Assembly: GCF_002953715.1 (NCBI RefSeq)
Contig: NZ_CP025012.1
Span: forward strand, 3,612,501 to 3,676,500
Length of the DNA: 64,000 bases
DNA from: Rhizobium leguminosarum
GTDB lineage: Bacteria > Pseudomonadota > Alphaproteobacteria > Rhizobiales > Rhizobiaceae
Reading direction: 5' to 3'
Shown: positions 48,817 through 59,321 of the stretch, one piece after another
Numbering within the stretch: the stretch's first letter is position 1
Layout: every line of letters starts with the position of its first letter
Position numbers and translations under genes: made by a program
Notes under the pieces: generated by a model
What the model was told of the DNA's origin: nothing
Databases searched by the model: none
Seen by the model: the letters and a program-made list of their open reading frames with translations, nothing else

Positions 48817-50901
48817 CTATCTGCGGGACGAAGCCGTCTTCAGAGCCCGACCGTGGATCAGCGCTTCTGCCTCGTGCTGCGGCATCGGCCGGCCGAGCAG
48901 ATAGCCCTGCACCTCACTGAAACCTTCTGCGCGCAGCTTCTGCAACTGCTCTTCCGTCTCGATTCCTTCGGCCAGCGTCGTCGCGTTGAAGCCGGAACCA
49001 ATGCCGACGACGGCGCGCACGATGGCGAGATTGCCGGCATCCGTCTCGATACCCGAGACGAAGCTGCGGTCGAGCTTGATCTTGTCGAAGGGGAAGGACC
49101 TGAGATAACTCAGCGACGAATAACCGGTGCCGAAATCGTCGATGGCGATGCGGACGCCGAGCTCCTTCAATGCCCGCAGCCGCGGCAGGCTTTGGTCGGC
49201 ATCAGTCAGGAATACGGACTCGGTGATTTCGATTTCAAGTCGGTCCGCAGTGAGGCCTGTCTCGTCGAGCGCCGCGACCACGGTCGAAAGCAGGCTCGCA
49301 TGCCGAAACTGGCTGACGGAGAGATTAACGGCGATCCTCAGATGGGCGGGCCAGCCGGCCGCCGTCCGGCAGGCTTCCCGGATCACCCAGTCGCCGATCG
49401 GCACGATAAGGCCGGTTTCCTCGGCGAGCGGAATGAATTCCATCGGCGCCACCAGCCCGCGCTTGGGATGGCGCCAGCGGATCAGCGCCTCGAAGCCGCC
49501 GATGCCGTCATTATCGAGCTGCACGATGGGCTGGTAGTGCAGCTCGAATTGGCGCTTCTCCAGCGCCTCCCACAGCTCGGCTGTCATCACGTGCCGGCGC
49601 TCGGCGGCAAGCCGCATCTCCGTCTCGTAGAAACGATAGGTCGAGCGCCCACTCTCCTTGGCGGCATAGAGCGCCAGATCCGCATGCCGCATCAGCACAT
49701 CCGCGCCACCGGCATGGTCGGGCGCCAAGGCGATGCCGACGCTGCAGGTGACATGCTCCCGGGCGCCGTCAAGATCGAAGGCACGACTCAGCGCCTTGAG
49801 CAGCCGTTGCGCAAAACGCCCGGCCCGCTCCGGCCCGTCGAGCTCCAGCACGACGGCGAATTCGTCGCCGCCGAGACGGGCGACGAGATCGCCCTCCTCC
49901 GCCAGTTGCAGCAGTCGCTCCGACACTTGGCAAAGCAGCGCGTCACCAGCGGCATGTCCCTTGCTGTCATTGATATGCTTGAAGTGATCGACGTCGATAT
50001 AAAGCAGCGCGATCGGGCTGTCGGCGGTCGCCTCGACCGCCCGCCGGTTGATATGTTTGGAAAATGCCGCCCGGTTCGGCAGGCCGGTGAGCGAATCATG
50101 CATGGCGAGATGGGCAAGCTTTGCCTCGACGACGCGCTCCTCCGTTACGTCCTGCGAGATGCCGAGCAGATAACGCGGCGCATGGCCCTCCGGCGTCGGC
50201 AGGGCGCGCTTGACGGTGCGCAGGAGGCGCGGCGCACCATCGGCGCGCAGCATGCTCTCCTCGAAGCTGATCGCCGTATTGGCTTCGAAGGCCCGGCGAT
50301 CCTGCTCGCGGAAGGCGTCTGTCTGACTGGGGGGAAACAGCGCCCGGTCGGTTCGGCCGACCACGTGCTCCGCCCTCATGCCCACAATGTCGCCGCAGGC
50401 CTCGTTGAAGAGAACGTAAAGCCCGTCCGCTTCCATGTCCTTGACGAAGACGCCGACTGGCAGGTTGTCGACGATGCTGTCGAGAAGCGAGCGCGTGTCG
50501 CTGATCTGGCGTCTGGCGGCATTGACCTCGGTGCGGTCCTGCACGATCGCCAGGATTGCGGCCCGGCCCTCGAAACGCACTTCTCGGCCATAGGTCAGCA
50601 CTTCGAAGGTCTCGCCGCTCGCCTTGAGGTGAACCCAGCGCTCCGCCTTTTCCATGTCGGTACGGCCGCTGACGGCGTCGACCATCCGTTCCCGCTCATG
50701 CTCAGGGCGGATATCCAGAACCGTCATGCGCCGGTATTCATCCGCGCCGTAGCCGTAAAGTGCTACCGCCGCCTCGTTGACGATGAGAAAGCGCAGCGAT
50801 GCCGGATCATAGACCCACATCGGCGACGGATGCGTTGCAAACAATGACCGGAAGTCGTCGTTTAATGCTTCGGTCTGCTCGGTCTTCTGCAAGGGGGCCA
50901 T
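48817..50901 (-). CDS. PAS-GGDEF-EAL cyclic-di-GMP signalling protein
   Basis: A protein of about 694 aa. Two PAS sensor domains come first (about residues 15-125, beginning FATHPSPMWVYDPASL, and about 140-255), then a GGDEF domain (ARLGGDEFAVVLEL) and an EAL domain (GFEALIRW, EITES, DDFGTGYSSLSYL, KLDRSF, AEGIETEEQ). Both catalytic signatures are intact. No membrane segment is evident, so it is a cytoplasmic sensor. The start is uncertain: ATG 50901 begins at MAPLQKTEQ, while ATG 50970 adds 23 residues; neither has a good ribosome binding site. It is a stand-alone gene. Confidence 0.88.
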   Translation of the reverse strand: MAPLQKTEQTEALNDDFRSLFATHPSPMWVYDPASLRFLIVNEAAVALYGYGADEYRRMTVLDIRPEHERERMVDAVSGRTDMEKAERWVHLKASGETFEVLTYGREVRFEGRAAILAIVQDRTEVNAARRQISDTRSLLDSIVDNLPVGVFVKDMEADGLYVLFNEACGDIVGMRAEHVVGRTDRALFPPSQTDAFREQDRRAFEANTAISFEESMLRADGAPRLLRTVKRALPTPEGHAPRYLLGISQDVTEERVVEAKLAHLAMHDSLTGLPNRAAFSKHINRRAVEATADSPIALLYIDVDHFKHINDSKGHAAGDALLCQVSERLLQLAEEGDLVARLGGDEFAVVLELDGPERAGRFAQRLLKALSRAFDLDGAREHVTCSVGIALAPDHAGGADVLMRHADLALYAAKESGRSTYRFYETEMRLAAERRHVMTAELWEALEKRQFELHYQPIVQLDNDGIGGFEALIRWRHPKRGLVAPMEFIPLAEETGLIVPIGDWVIREACRTAAGWPAHLRIAVNLSVSQFRHASLLSTVVAALDETGLTADRLEIEITESVFLTDADQSLPRLRALKELGVRIAIDDFGTGYSSLSYLRSFPFDKIKLDRSFVSGIETDAGNLAIVRAVVGIGSGFNATTLAEGIETEEQLQKLRAEGFSEVQGYLLGRPMPQHEAEALIHGRALKTASSRR

Positions 50902-51133
50902 GGAATTTCGCGTGCGGTTGATGCCGATGCCAGGGATATACCGAGAAAAGTTAAATAAAATCAGAATCATACTTAGGGTTAAACTTTAGGCTTCCGCCTT
51001 CAGAATGTGCAATGCGGCGGTCTGCCATCACGATCTCGGCCCTCGATAAAATAATTTGGGCGTCATGGAACAATTCCGTCGATCGTGCATTGCGGGTGAT
51101 CGATGTCGCATTCGGATGGCTGAGGAGGGTTTC

Positions 51134-51397
51134 ATGGGCAGGTTCGGCACGACGACGGATTACAGCAGAATCAGACATTGGATCGAGGCGCGCGGCGGCC
51201 ATCCCGCCCGCATCAAGAACGCACCGGACAGCGAAACCGTCCGCGTTGATTTTTCCTCGGAACCGGAAGAAATTTCCTGGGACGAATTCTTTCAGGGCCT
51301 CGACGGCAGCAGGCTCGCCTTCCTTCACCGCACGAAGGCTGAAGACGATGTCGTCCGTTTCGGCAAAATCCTCCGCCGGAAACGCCGGCACCACTAA
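51134..51397 (+). CDS. Small hypothetical protein (87 aa)
   Basis: TGAGGAGGGTTTC directly precedes ATG 51134. The product begins MGRFGTTTDYSRIRHWIEAR, contains ISWDEFFQGLDGSRLAFLHR, and ends in a basic KILRRKRRHH. It is soluble, and I do not recognise a named domain, though it looks like small conserved stress-associated rhizobial proteins. The open frame from 51056 adds unlikely residues. The stop codon touches a palindromic repeat. Confidence 0.65.
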   Translation: MGRFGTTTDYSRIRHWIEARGGHPARIKNAPDSETVRVDFSSEPEEISWDEFFQGLDGSRLAFLHRTKAEDDVVRFGKILRRKRRHH

Positions 51398-51475
51398 TGC
51401 ATGTCGCCCAAAAGTGTGCAGCGGTTTTGGGACGACGACATGCATCAAATAAAGACTTAAAGCGCGACGCGCTTT
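51397..51475. repeat. Palindromic repeat, copy 3, directly after a stop codon
   Basis: First hairpin 51397-51445: arms ATGCATGTCG/CGACATGCAT around AAAAGTGTGCAGCGGTTTT. Second hairpin 51459-51475: AAAGCGC-GAC-GCGCTTT. It starts at the last base of the upstream TAA and matches the copy at 26441-26540 almost base for base in the first hairpin. Confidence 0.8.
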
Positions 51476-51499
51476 AAGATTCATCGGTTCCTGACACGA

Positions 51500-51533
51500 A
51501 AAAACCCGGCGCCGTTTCCAGCGCCGGGTTTTT
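51500..51533. terminator. Bidirectional intrinsic terminator (serA / small gene)
   Basis: Arms AAAACCCGGCGC and GCGCCGGGTTTT form a perfect stem with an eight-base loop and T-runs on both strands. It ends serA on the minus strand and can end the plus-strand small gene. Confidence 0.9.
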
Positions 51534-51554
51534 CATGTCCTCGGGAGGAAAAAC

Positions 51555-53150
51555 TCAGTCGATATTGAAGGTCAGCGGCTTTGCCTGGCGAACCGCCTGG
51601 TGGGCGGTCAACTCAGCAAGCACGGCGTCATCAACCTTGCCGTCGACATAGAGCAGTGCGATGGCGTCGCCGCCCTGCTTGTCACGGCCGAGCTGGAAGT
51701 TGGCGATGTTGACGCCGGCAGCACCAAGCGTCGTGCCGATGAAGCCGATCATGCCGGGAACGTCGGTATTGGTGATGTAGATCATGTGCGAGCCGACATC
51801 GGCATCGAGGTTGATACCCTTGATCTGGATGAAGCGCGGCTTGCCGTCCGAAAACACCGTGCCGGCGACCGAGCGCGTCATGCTTTCGGTCGTCACCGTC
51901 AGCTTGATGTAGCCGTCGAAGACGCCTGTCTTGTCGCGCTTGACCTCGGAAAGCACGATGCCCTTTTCCTTGATCATGATCGGCGCCGAAACCATGTTGA
52001 CATCGGCGACCTGCGGACGGATGAGGCCGGCGAGCACAGCACTCGTCAGCGCCCGCGTGTTCATGTTGGCGGTGATGCCGTCATAGAGGATTTCGATTTC
52101 CTTGATCGGCTCTTCGGTGACCTGGCCGACGAAGGCGCCGAGAACATCGGCAAGGCGGATGAAGGGCTTCAGGATCGGCGCTTCCTCAGCCGTGATCGAC
52201 GGCATGTTGATGGCGTTGGAGACCGCACCATTGACGAGGTAATCCGCCATCTGTTCGGCCACCTGCAAAGCGACGTTCTCCTGCGCCTCGGTCGTCGAGG
52301 CGCCGAGATGCGGCGTGCAGACGACGTTCGGCAGGCCGAAGAGCGGGCTTTCCTTGGCGGGCTCGACCTCGAACACGTCGAAGGCGGCACCTGCGACATG
52401 GCCCGACTTGATCGCTTCGGCAAGCGCTGCCTCATCGACCAGGCCGCCACGGGCGCAGTTGATGATGCGCACGCCGGGCTTGGTCTTTGCCAGTGCTTCC
52501 TTGTTGAGGATGCCGCGCGTCTTGTCGGTCATCGGCACATGCAGCGTGATGAAATCGGCCCGGGTGAAAAGCTCTTCCAGCTCGACCTTGGTGACGCCCA
52601 TCTCTTCGGCGCGCTCCTTGGACAGGAACGGATCGTAAGCGACGACGTGCATCTTCAGGCCGATGGCGCGAGCACAGACGATCGAGCCGATATTGCCGGC
52701 GCCGATGACGCCGAGCGTCTTGCCGGTGATCTCGACGCCCATGAATTTCGACTTCTCCCACTTGCCGGCCTGCGTCGAGGTATCGGCTGCCGGAAGCTGG
52801 CGAGCAACGGCGAACATCAGCGCGATGGCGTGTTCGGCTGTCGTGATCGAGTTGCCGAAGGGCGTGTTCATGACGATGATGCCGCGGCGCGAGGCGGCCG
52901 GGATATCGACATTGTCGACGCCGATGCCGGCGCGGCCGACGACCTTGAGGTTCGTCGCCCCCTCGATGATCTTTTCCGTCACCTTAGTGGCAGAGCGGAT
53001 GGCCAGGCCATCATACTTGCCGATGACTTCGAGCAGACGGTCTTTGTCCTTGCCGAGCTGCGGTTCGAAATCGACTTCGACGCCGCGGTCGCGGAAGATC
53101 TGGACGGCGGTTTCCGACAATTCGTCGGATACGAGAACGCGAGGTGCCAT
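51555..53150 (-). CDS. serA: D-3-phosphoglycerate dehydrogenase
   Basis: The 531-aa long form of the first serine-biosynthesis enzyme, oxidising 3-phosphoglycerate with NAD. The N-terminal half has the catalytic and NAD domains: LKVVGRAGIGVDNVD, the dinucleotide fold LGVIGAGNIGS, INCARGGLVDEAAL with the substrate Arg, and the catalytic His in CTPHLGASTTEAQ. An intervening domain and a C-terminal ACT domain (about 455-531, ITNTDVPGMIGFIG) follow, the latter for regulation. GGAGGCCCTC before ATG 53150 sets the start. It lies 83 bases after serC in the same direction, forming a serine operon. Confidence 0.96.
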   Translation of the reverse strand: MAPRVLVSDELSETAVQIFRDRGVEVDFEPQLGKDKDRLLEVIGKYDGLAIRSATKVTEKIIEGATNLKVVGRAGIGVDNVDIPAASRRGIIVMNTPFGNSITTAEHAIALMFAVARQLPAADTSTQAGKWEKSKFMGVEITGKTLGVIGAGNIGSIVCARAIGLKMHVVAYDPFLSKERAEEMGVTKVELEELFTRADFITLHVPMTDKTRGILNKEALAKTKPGVRIINCARGGLVDEAALAEAIKSGHVAGAAFDVFEVEPAKESPLFGLPNVVCTPHLGASTTEAQENVALQVAEQMADYLVNGAVSNAINMPSITAEEAPILKPFIRLADVLGAFVGQVTEEPIKEIEILYDGITANMNTRALTSAVLAGLIRPQVADVNMVSAPIMIKEKGIVLSEVKRDKTGVFDGYIKLTVTTESMTRSVAGTVFSDGKPRFIQIKGINLDADVGSHMIYITNTDVPGMIGFIGTTLGAAGVNIANFQLGRDKQGGDAIALLYVDGKVDDAVLAELTAHQAVRQAKPLTFNID

Positions 53151-53233
53151 GAGGGCCTCCTTCAAAAGTGTTCAGCGATGAATGAATCAGGAATGCTGGG
53201 CTCCGCCCTGTGGCGGAGCCGGATGCGATCACC

Positions 53234-54412
53234 TCAGGCGGCAGCCTGATTAAGCTGCGCCTTCTGTGTTTCGAAGGCCCAGGAAAGCCAGGGCATCAGC
53301 TTCTGCATGTCGGATGCCTCGATCGTGGCGCCGGCCCAGATGCGCAGGCCGGACGGCGCGTCGCGGTAATGGCCGACGTCATAGGCGACACCTTCCTTTT
53401 CCAGGAGGCCGACCAGACCCTTGGCGAAATTCGCCTGGCCGTCGTCGTCAAGCGCTGCGATGTCCTTATCGACGATCTTCAGGCAGACGGAGGTGTTGGA
53501 GGCCGTATCCGCCTTGACGGCGAGATTGGCGATCCAGTCGTTTGCCGCAATGAAATCGTGGATGACCTTGGCATTGGCATCGGCACGCGCGATCAGCCCC
53601 TTGAGGCCGCCGAGCTGCTTGGCCCAGACAAGCGCATCGATATAGTCCTCGACGCAGAGCATCGAAGGCGTGTTGATCGTCTCGCCTTGGAAGATACCTT
53701 CCGTCAGCTTGCCGCCCGAGGTCATGCGGAAGATCTTCGGCAGCGGCCAGGCCGGCGTGTAGGTGACCAGACGCTCAACGGCGCGCGGCGAAAGAATGAT
53801 GACACCGTGGGCACCCTCGCCGCCCAGAACCTTCTGCCAGGAGAAGGTGACGACGTCGAGCTTGGCGAAATCGAGCTCCTGTGCGAAAGCGGCCGAGGTG
53901 GCGTCGCAGATCGTCAGGCCCTTGCGGTTGGCCGGGATGAAATCGGCATTCGGCACGCGCACGCCCGAGGTGGTGCCGTTCCAGGTGAAGACGACGTCGC
54001 GGTCGAAATCGACGGCGGAGAGATCGGGAAGCTCGCCGTAACCGGCTTCGAGCTTGCGCACATCCTTGAGCTTCAGCTGCTTGACGACATCGGTGACCCA
54101 GCCGGCGCCGAAGCTTTCCCAGGCGAGCATGTCGACGCCGCGTTCGCCGAGCAGCGACCAGAGCGCCATTTCGACGGCGCCGGTGTCGGACGCCGGAACG
54201 ATGCCGATGCGGTAATCCGCCGGCACTTCGAGAATTTCACGGGTAAGGTCGATGGCCTGCTTGAGCTTGGTCTTGCCGACCTTCGCGCGGTGCGAACGGC
54301 CAAGGGCCGCGTCGGAAAGGGCTTCGAGCGACCAACCGGGGCGCTTCGAGCAGGGGCCAGAAGAAAAATGGGTATTGTGCGGACGGATGTCCGGCTTTGC
54401 GGTCTTCGCCAT
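53234..54412 (-). CDS. serC: Phosphoserine aminotransferase
   Basis: A 392-aa PLP enzyme converting 3-phosphohydroxypyruvate and glutamate to phosphoserine. It begins with MAKTAKPDIRPHNTHFSSGP. The PLP lysine is Lys194 in FSWQKVLGGEGAHGV. Other features are DATSAAFAQELDF and NTPSMLCVEDYIDAL. It is the alphaproteobacterial 390-aa form. It is followed by serA, which makes its substrate; the phosphatase serB is not in this window. Confidence 0.95.
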   Translation of the reverse strand: MAKTAKPDIRPHNTHFSSGPCSKRPGWSLEALSDAALGRSHRAKVGKTKLKQAIDLTREILEVPADYRIGIVPASDTGAVEMALWSLLGERGVDMLAWESFGAGWVTDVVKQLKLKDVRKLEAGYGELPDLSAVDFDRDVVFTWNGTTSGVRVPNADFIPANRKGLTICDATSAAFAQELDFAKLDVVTFSWQKVLGGEGAHGVIILSPRAVERLVTYTPAWPLPKIFRMTSGGKLTEGIFQGETINTPSMLCVEDYIDALVWAKQLGGLKGLIARADANAKVIHDFIAANDWIANLAVKADTASNTSVCLKIVDKDIAALDDDGQANFAKGLVGLLEKEGVAYDVGHYRDAPSGLRIWAGATIEASDMQKLMPWLSWAFETQKAQLNQAAA

Positions 54413-54553
54413 GATGCTATCCTCTCAGATAGAAAGCCCTTCGTTGGGGAAGGGTGTCCCGCCGCCGTGTGTATGGATCCGGCGCGTCATAGTCAAGATC
54501 GAAGTGTCGCGGGCGGAACATATTTTGACGCAGGGCGGTAGGGCCGCAATACG

Positions 54554-54580
54554 AAAAGCCGCCCGGTTGGGGCGGCTTTC
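54554..54580 (-). terminator. Terminator after the outer-membrane barrel gene
   Basis: On the minus strand AAAGCCGCCC and GGGCGGCTTTT pair around a short loop with trailing T residues. It lies 20 bases after the barrel gene's stop. Confidence 0.85.
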
Positions 54581-54599
54581 AGATGTCTGGGAATTGGAC

Positions 54600-55436
54600 T
54601 TACTTGTAGACAGGCTGCTGCAGCGGGATTTCCGGCGGCGGTTCGTAGCTCGCTTGGGCGCAGCCGCCGAAGAGATAGCGGGCGCCGACGCGAGCTTCGT
54701 GGGCGCTCAGCCCCTTGTCACGGCCCGGGCCACCATTTTCGGCATAGCCGAACATGTTGCCGCCATCGATATGCAGGTAACGGTAGCCGACATCGGCCTT
54801 GATGTTGCAGGTCACGTCGATCGAGGCGCCGGCCATCAGGGCGTAGGTGAAGCGCCAGTTGCCCTTGCCGCCGTGGGAGACCTGGTCGTCGCAGAAGCTG
54901 CCGTCATCGGCGCAGGCGACGTTACGCAGGTTCTTCCACTTCACATAGGAACCGCCGATACCGGCGCCGACATAAGGCGTGACGTAGCCGTAGGTGCCGA
55001 GATCGACATAGGCGTTGGCGAGCAGCGTGTAGGCGGTCAGCGAGGAGCGGTCGCTCGAGGTGCAATCCACCAGCGGGAAGCCGCACTGCCCATCCGTCGA
55101 GCCGTGGAAGTCCGCCTGGGTGAGATAGTCGAAGGTCAGATCGGTGCGCAGATAGCTGTTGATCTGGTAACCGACACCACCGCCGACCGTCCATGCGTCG
55201 TCCAGGTCGGAACGATCGAAATCAACCTCGGTGGCGTTGCTGCCCTGGAAATAGCGGGCGCCGCGCAGATCGGTGAAGGCATAACCGACATCACCGCGCA
55301 GGTACCAGCCGGTCGCTTCGGTGACCGTCACCTCAGGCGGCTGCTCCGGAATAGGCTCGGCAGGGGCGAGGTCCGCGGAATAGGCGTTTGTCGCGATCAA
55401 CAATGCGGCGAAGATGCCGAACAAGCTTCTTTTCAT
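54600..55436 (-). CDS. Omp25/Omp31-type outer-membrane beta-barrel protein
   Basis: A 278-aa protein with signal peptide MKRSLFGIFAALLIATNAYS and cleavage near AYSA-D. The mature part has alternating strands typical of an eight-stranded barrel (GWYLRGDVGYAF, WTVGGGVGYQINSYLRTDLTFDY in pieces, YVTPYVGAGIGGSY) and the C-terminal region VGARYLFGG. Four Cys residues lie in predicted loops. ATG 55436 begins the signal peptide; the open frame from 55469 does not improve it. Likely an abundant outer-membrane protein of the Omp25/RopB class. It is a single-gene unit with its own terminator. Confidence 0.8.
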   Translation of the reverse strand: MKRSLFGIFAALLIATNAYSADLAPAEPIPEQPPEVTVTEATGWYLRGDVGYAFTDLRGARYFQGSNATEVDFDRSDLDDAWTVGGGVGYQINSYLRTDLTFDYLTQADFHGSTDGQCGFPLVDCTSSDRSSLTAYTLLANAYVDLGTYGYVTPYVGAGIGGSYVKWKNLRNVACADDGSFCDDQVSHGGKGNWRFTYALMAGASIDVTCNIKADVGYRYLHIDGGNMFGYAENGGPGRDKGLSAHEARVGARYLFGGCAQASYEPPPEIPLQQPVYK

Positions 55437-55653
55437 GGATCCCACTCCAAAATCCCGTTGCGTCGGCAAGCTCAGTCGCTGCCAATCTGGTACGCTTCGG
55501 ATGGATAATGAATGGGAAACGTTAAAAGCTGCTTAACCACGATTATTTACCTTGATGCCAGGCATCAAGGCGGCCCGAAACATAGATCGGTTTGGATCAT
55601 GGGGATGGCTTGGCCGCGGCGATCAGCTCAAAATAGTAAGCATGCATAACGAA

Positions 55654-55681
55654 GAAGCCGGCGCTTGCGCACCGGCCTTTC
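55654..55681 (-). terminator. Likely terminator after glmM
   Basis: On the minus strand AAGGCCGGTGC-GCAA-GCGCCGGCTT forms a near-perfect stem, with a short T-containing tail. It lies about 20 bases after the glmM stop. Confidence 0.65.
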
Positions 55682-55699
55682 GAATTCTGCCCTAAAAAG

Positions 55700-57052
55700 T
55701 CAGGCGGCGGTCCGGACGTTCGAGATCGTGCCGATCAGTTCGTTGACGATGCGCTCGATCTGGGCGCGGTCGTCGCCCTCGGCCATGACGCGGATCAGCG
55801 GCTCGGTGCCCGAGGGGCGGATGACGAGGCGGCCGTTCCTGGCGAGTTCGGCTTCGGCATCGGCGATCGCTTTCTGCACCTGGATGTCCTCCAGCGGCTT
55901 GCCGCCGCTGATACGGACATTGCGCAGAAGCTGCGGCACCGGCTCGAAGCGACGGCAGACCTCGCTGACGGTCCGACCGGTGCGCTTGACCGCGGCCAGG
56001 ATCTGCAGCGCCGCGACGAGACCGTCGCCGGTCGTGCCGTAATCCGAAAGCACGATATGCCCGGACTGCTCGCCGCCGACATTGTAATTGTGCTGGCGCA
56101 TATGCTCGACGACGTAGCGGTCGCCGACCCGCGTGCGGGCAAGCGCCATGCCCCGCTCGTCGAGGAAGCGCTCGAGGCCGAGATTAGACATCACCGTGGC
56201 AACGATACCGTTGCCGCGCAGCTGCTGGCTCTCGGCCCAGCTCTCGGCGATAACGGCCATCAGCTGGTCGCCGTCGACGATCGAGCCGTTTTCGTCGACG
56301 ATGATGACACGGTCCGCGTCGCCGTCGAGCGCGATGCCGATATCGGCGCGCACCTCGTCGACCTTCTTCTGCAGCGCGACGGGGCTCGTGGAGCCACAAT
56401 TGAGATTGATGTTGGTGCCGTTCGGCTCGTTGCCGATGGTGACGACCTCGGCGCCGAGCTCCCAGAGCACGGCGGGTGCCACCTTGTAGGCAGCACCATT
56501 GGCGCAGTCGATCGCGATCCTCAGACCCTGGAGCGTCACGTCGCGCGGCAGCGTGCGCTTGGCATGTTCGATATAGCGGTCATGCACGCCGTCGACGCGC
56601 TTGGCCCGACCGATATCGTCGGATTTGGCAAGCTGGGCATTCAGGTCCTTTTCGAGCAGATCCTCGATCTCGGCCTCGATGTCGTCTGACAGCTTGTAAC
56701 CGTCAGGGCCGAAGAGCTTGATGCCGTTATCCTCGTAAGGATTGTGCGAAGCCGAGATCATCACACCGAGATCGGCGCGCAGCGAGCGCGTGAGCATGGC
56801 AACAGCTGGTGTCGGGATCGGGCCGAGGATGAAGGCATCGAGGCCGGCGGCCGTGAAGCCCGCGACCATGGCGTTCTCAAGCATATAGCCGGAAAGGCGC
56901 GTATCCTTGCCGATGACGACGCGATGGCGATGGTTGCCGCGGCGGAAGATCGTGCCGGCGGCAATGCCGACCCGCATGGCGAGATCCGGCGTCATCGGGA
57001 AGACGTTGGATTGGCCGCGAATGCCGTCCGTACCGAAATAGCGTCTTTTCAT
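55700..57052 (-). CDS. glmM: Phosphoglucosamine mutase
   Basis: A 450-aa enzyme converting glucosamine 6-phosphate to the 1-phosphate for peptidoglycan and LPS precursors. It starts MKRRYFGTDGIRG. The catalytic Ser is Ser102 in GVMISASHNPYEDNGIKLFG, the metal-binding loop is DGDADRVI, the sugar-binding region is GEQSGHIVLSDYGTTGDGL, and the phosphate loop is RPSGTEPLIRVM. AGGAG before ATG 57052 fixes the start. It follows ftsH, a common neighbour in alphaproteobacteria, but a strong terminator lies between the two. Confidence 0.96.
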   Translation of the reverse strand: MKRRYFGTDGIRGQSNVFPMTPDLAMRVGIAAGTIFRRGNHRHRVVIGKDTRLSGYMLENAMVAGFTAAGLDAFILGPIPTPAVAMLTRSLRADLGVMISASHNPYEDNGIKLFGPDGYKLSDDIEAEIEDLLEKDLNAQLAKSDDIGRAKRVDGVHDRYIEHAKRTLPRDVTLQGLRIAIDCANGAAYKVAPAVLWELGAEVVTIGNEPNGTNINLNCGSTSPVALQKKVDEVRADIGIALDGDADRVIIVDENGSIVDGDQLMAVIAESWAESQQLRGNGIVATVMSNLGLERFLDERGMALARTRVGDRYVVEHMRQHNYNVGGEQSGHIVLSDYGTTGDGLVAALQILAAVKRTGRTVSEVCRRFEPVPQLLRNVRISGGKPLEDIQVQKAIADAEAELARNGRLVIRPSGTEPLIRVMAEGDDRAQIERIVNELIGTISNVRTAA

Positions 57053-57237
57053 CTGCACTCCTGTGCTTTCCGCGCGCCATTCAAGGCAGCGCACCGTTCC
57101 AAGCGAATCCGGCTTCAGTGGAATGTCGTCAATCCAGCAGCGTGATTCATGCTTGCCTCAATTCAGCGGAATGCCACAAAATGCGGCGAACGGCACGTAA
57201 ATTAGCAAGAAAAATGATTATATCCCGTTACCAATGG

Positions 57238-57273
57238 AAAAGGCCGGATCTCCCACTTCGGAAATCCGGCCTT
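57238..57273 (-). terminator. Intrinsic terminator of ftsH
   Basis: On the minus strand AAGGCCGGAT and ATCCGGCCTTTT form a ten-base perfect stem around a 14-base loop and end in TTTTCC. It lies 21 bases after the ftsH stop. Confidence 0.88.
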
Positions 57274-57293
57274 GTTCAAGGTAGTGCCGCTGT

Positions 57294-59225
<1,932 letters not shown>

Positions 59226-59321
59226 TGAACTCCCCAGCATGGAACGGCCGCCTCATGGCGACCGTCTTATTCGTATCTAACATAGGGTTGCGCCGTGCGA
59301 TTGCCAAGGCGACACCCCAGG

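Noticed and set aside
48853..50847. 664-codon frame antisense to the PAS-GGDEF-EAL gene
   Set aside because: Shadow of a gene with all catalytic motifs intact; its translation is low-complexity Arg/Asp/Gly rich.
51600..53249. 549-codon frame antisense to serA
   Set aside because: Full-length serA with intact motifs occupies the other strand; long antisense frames are usual in GC-rich DNA.
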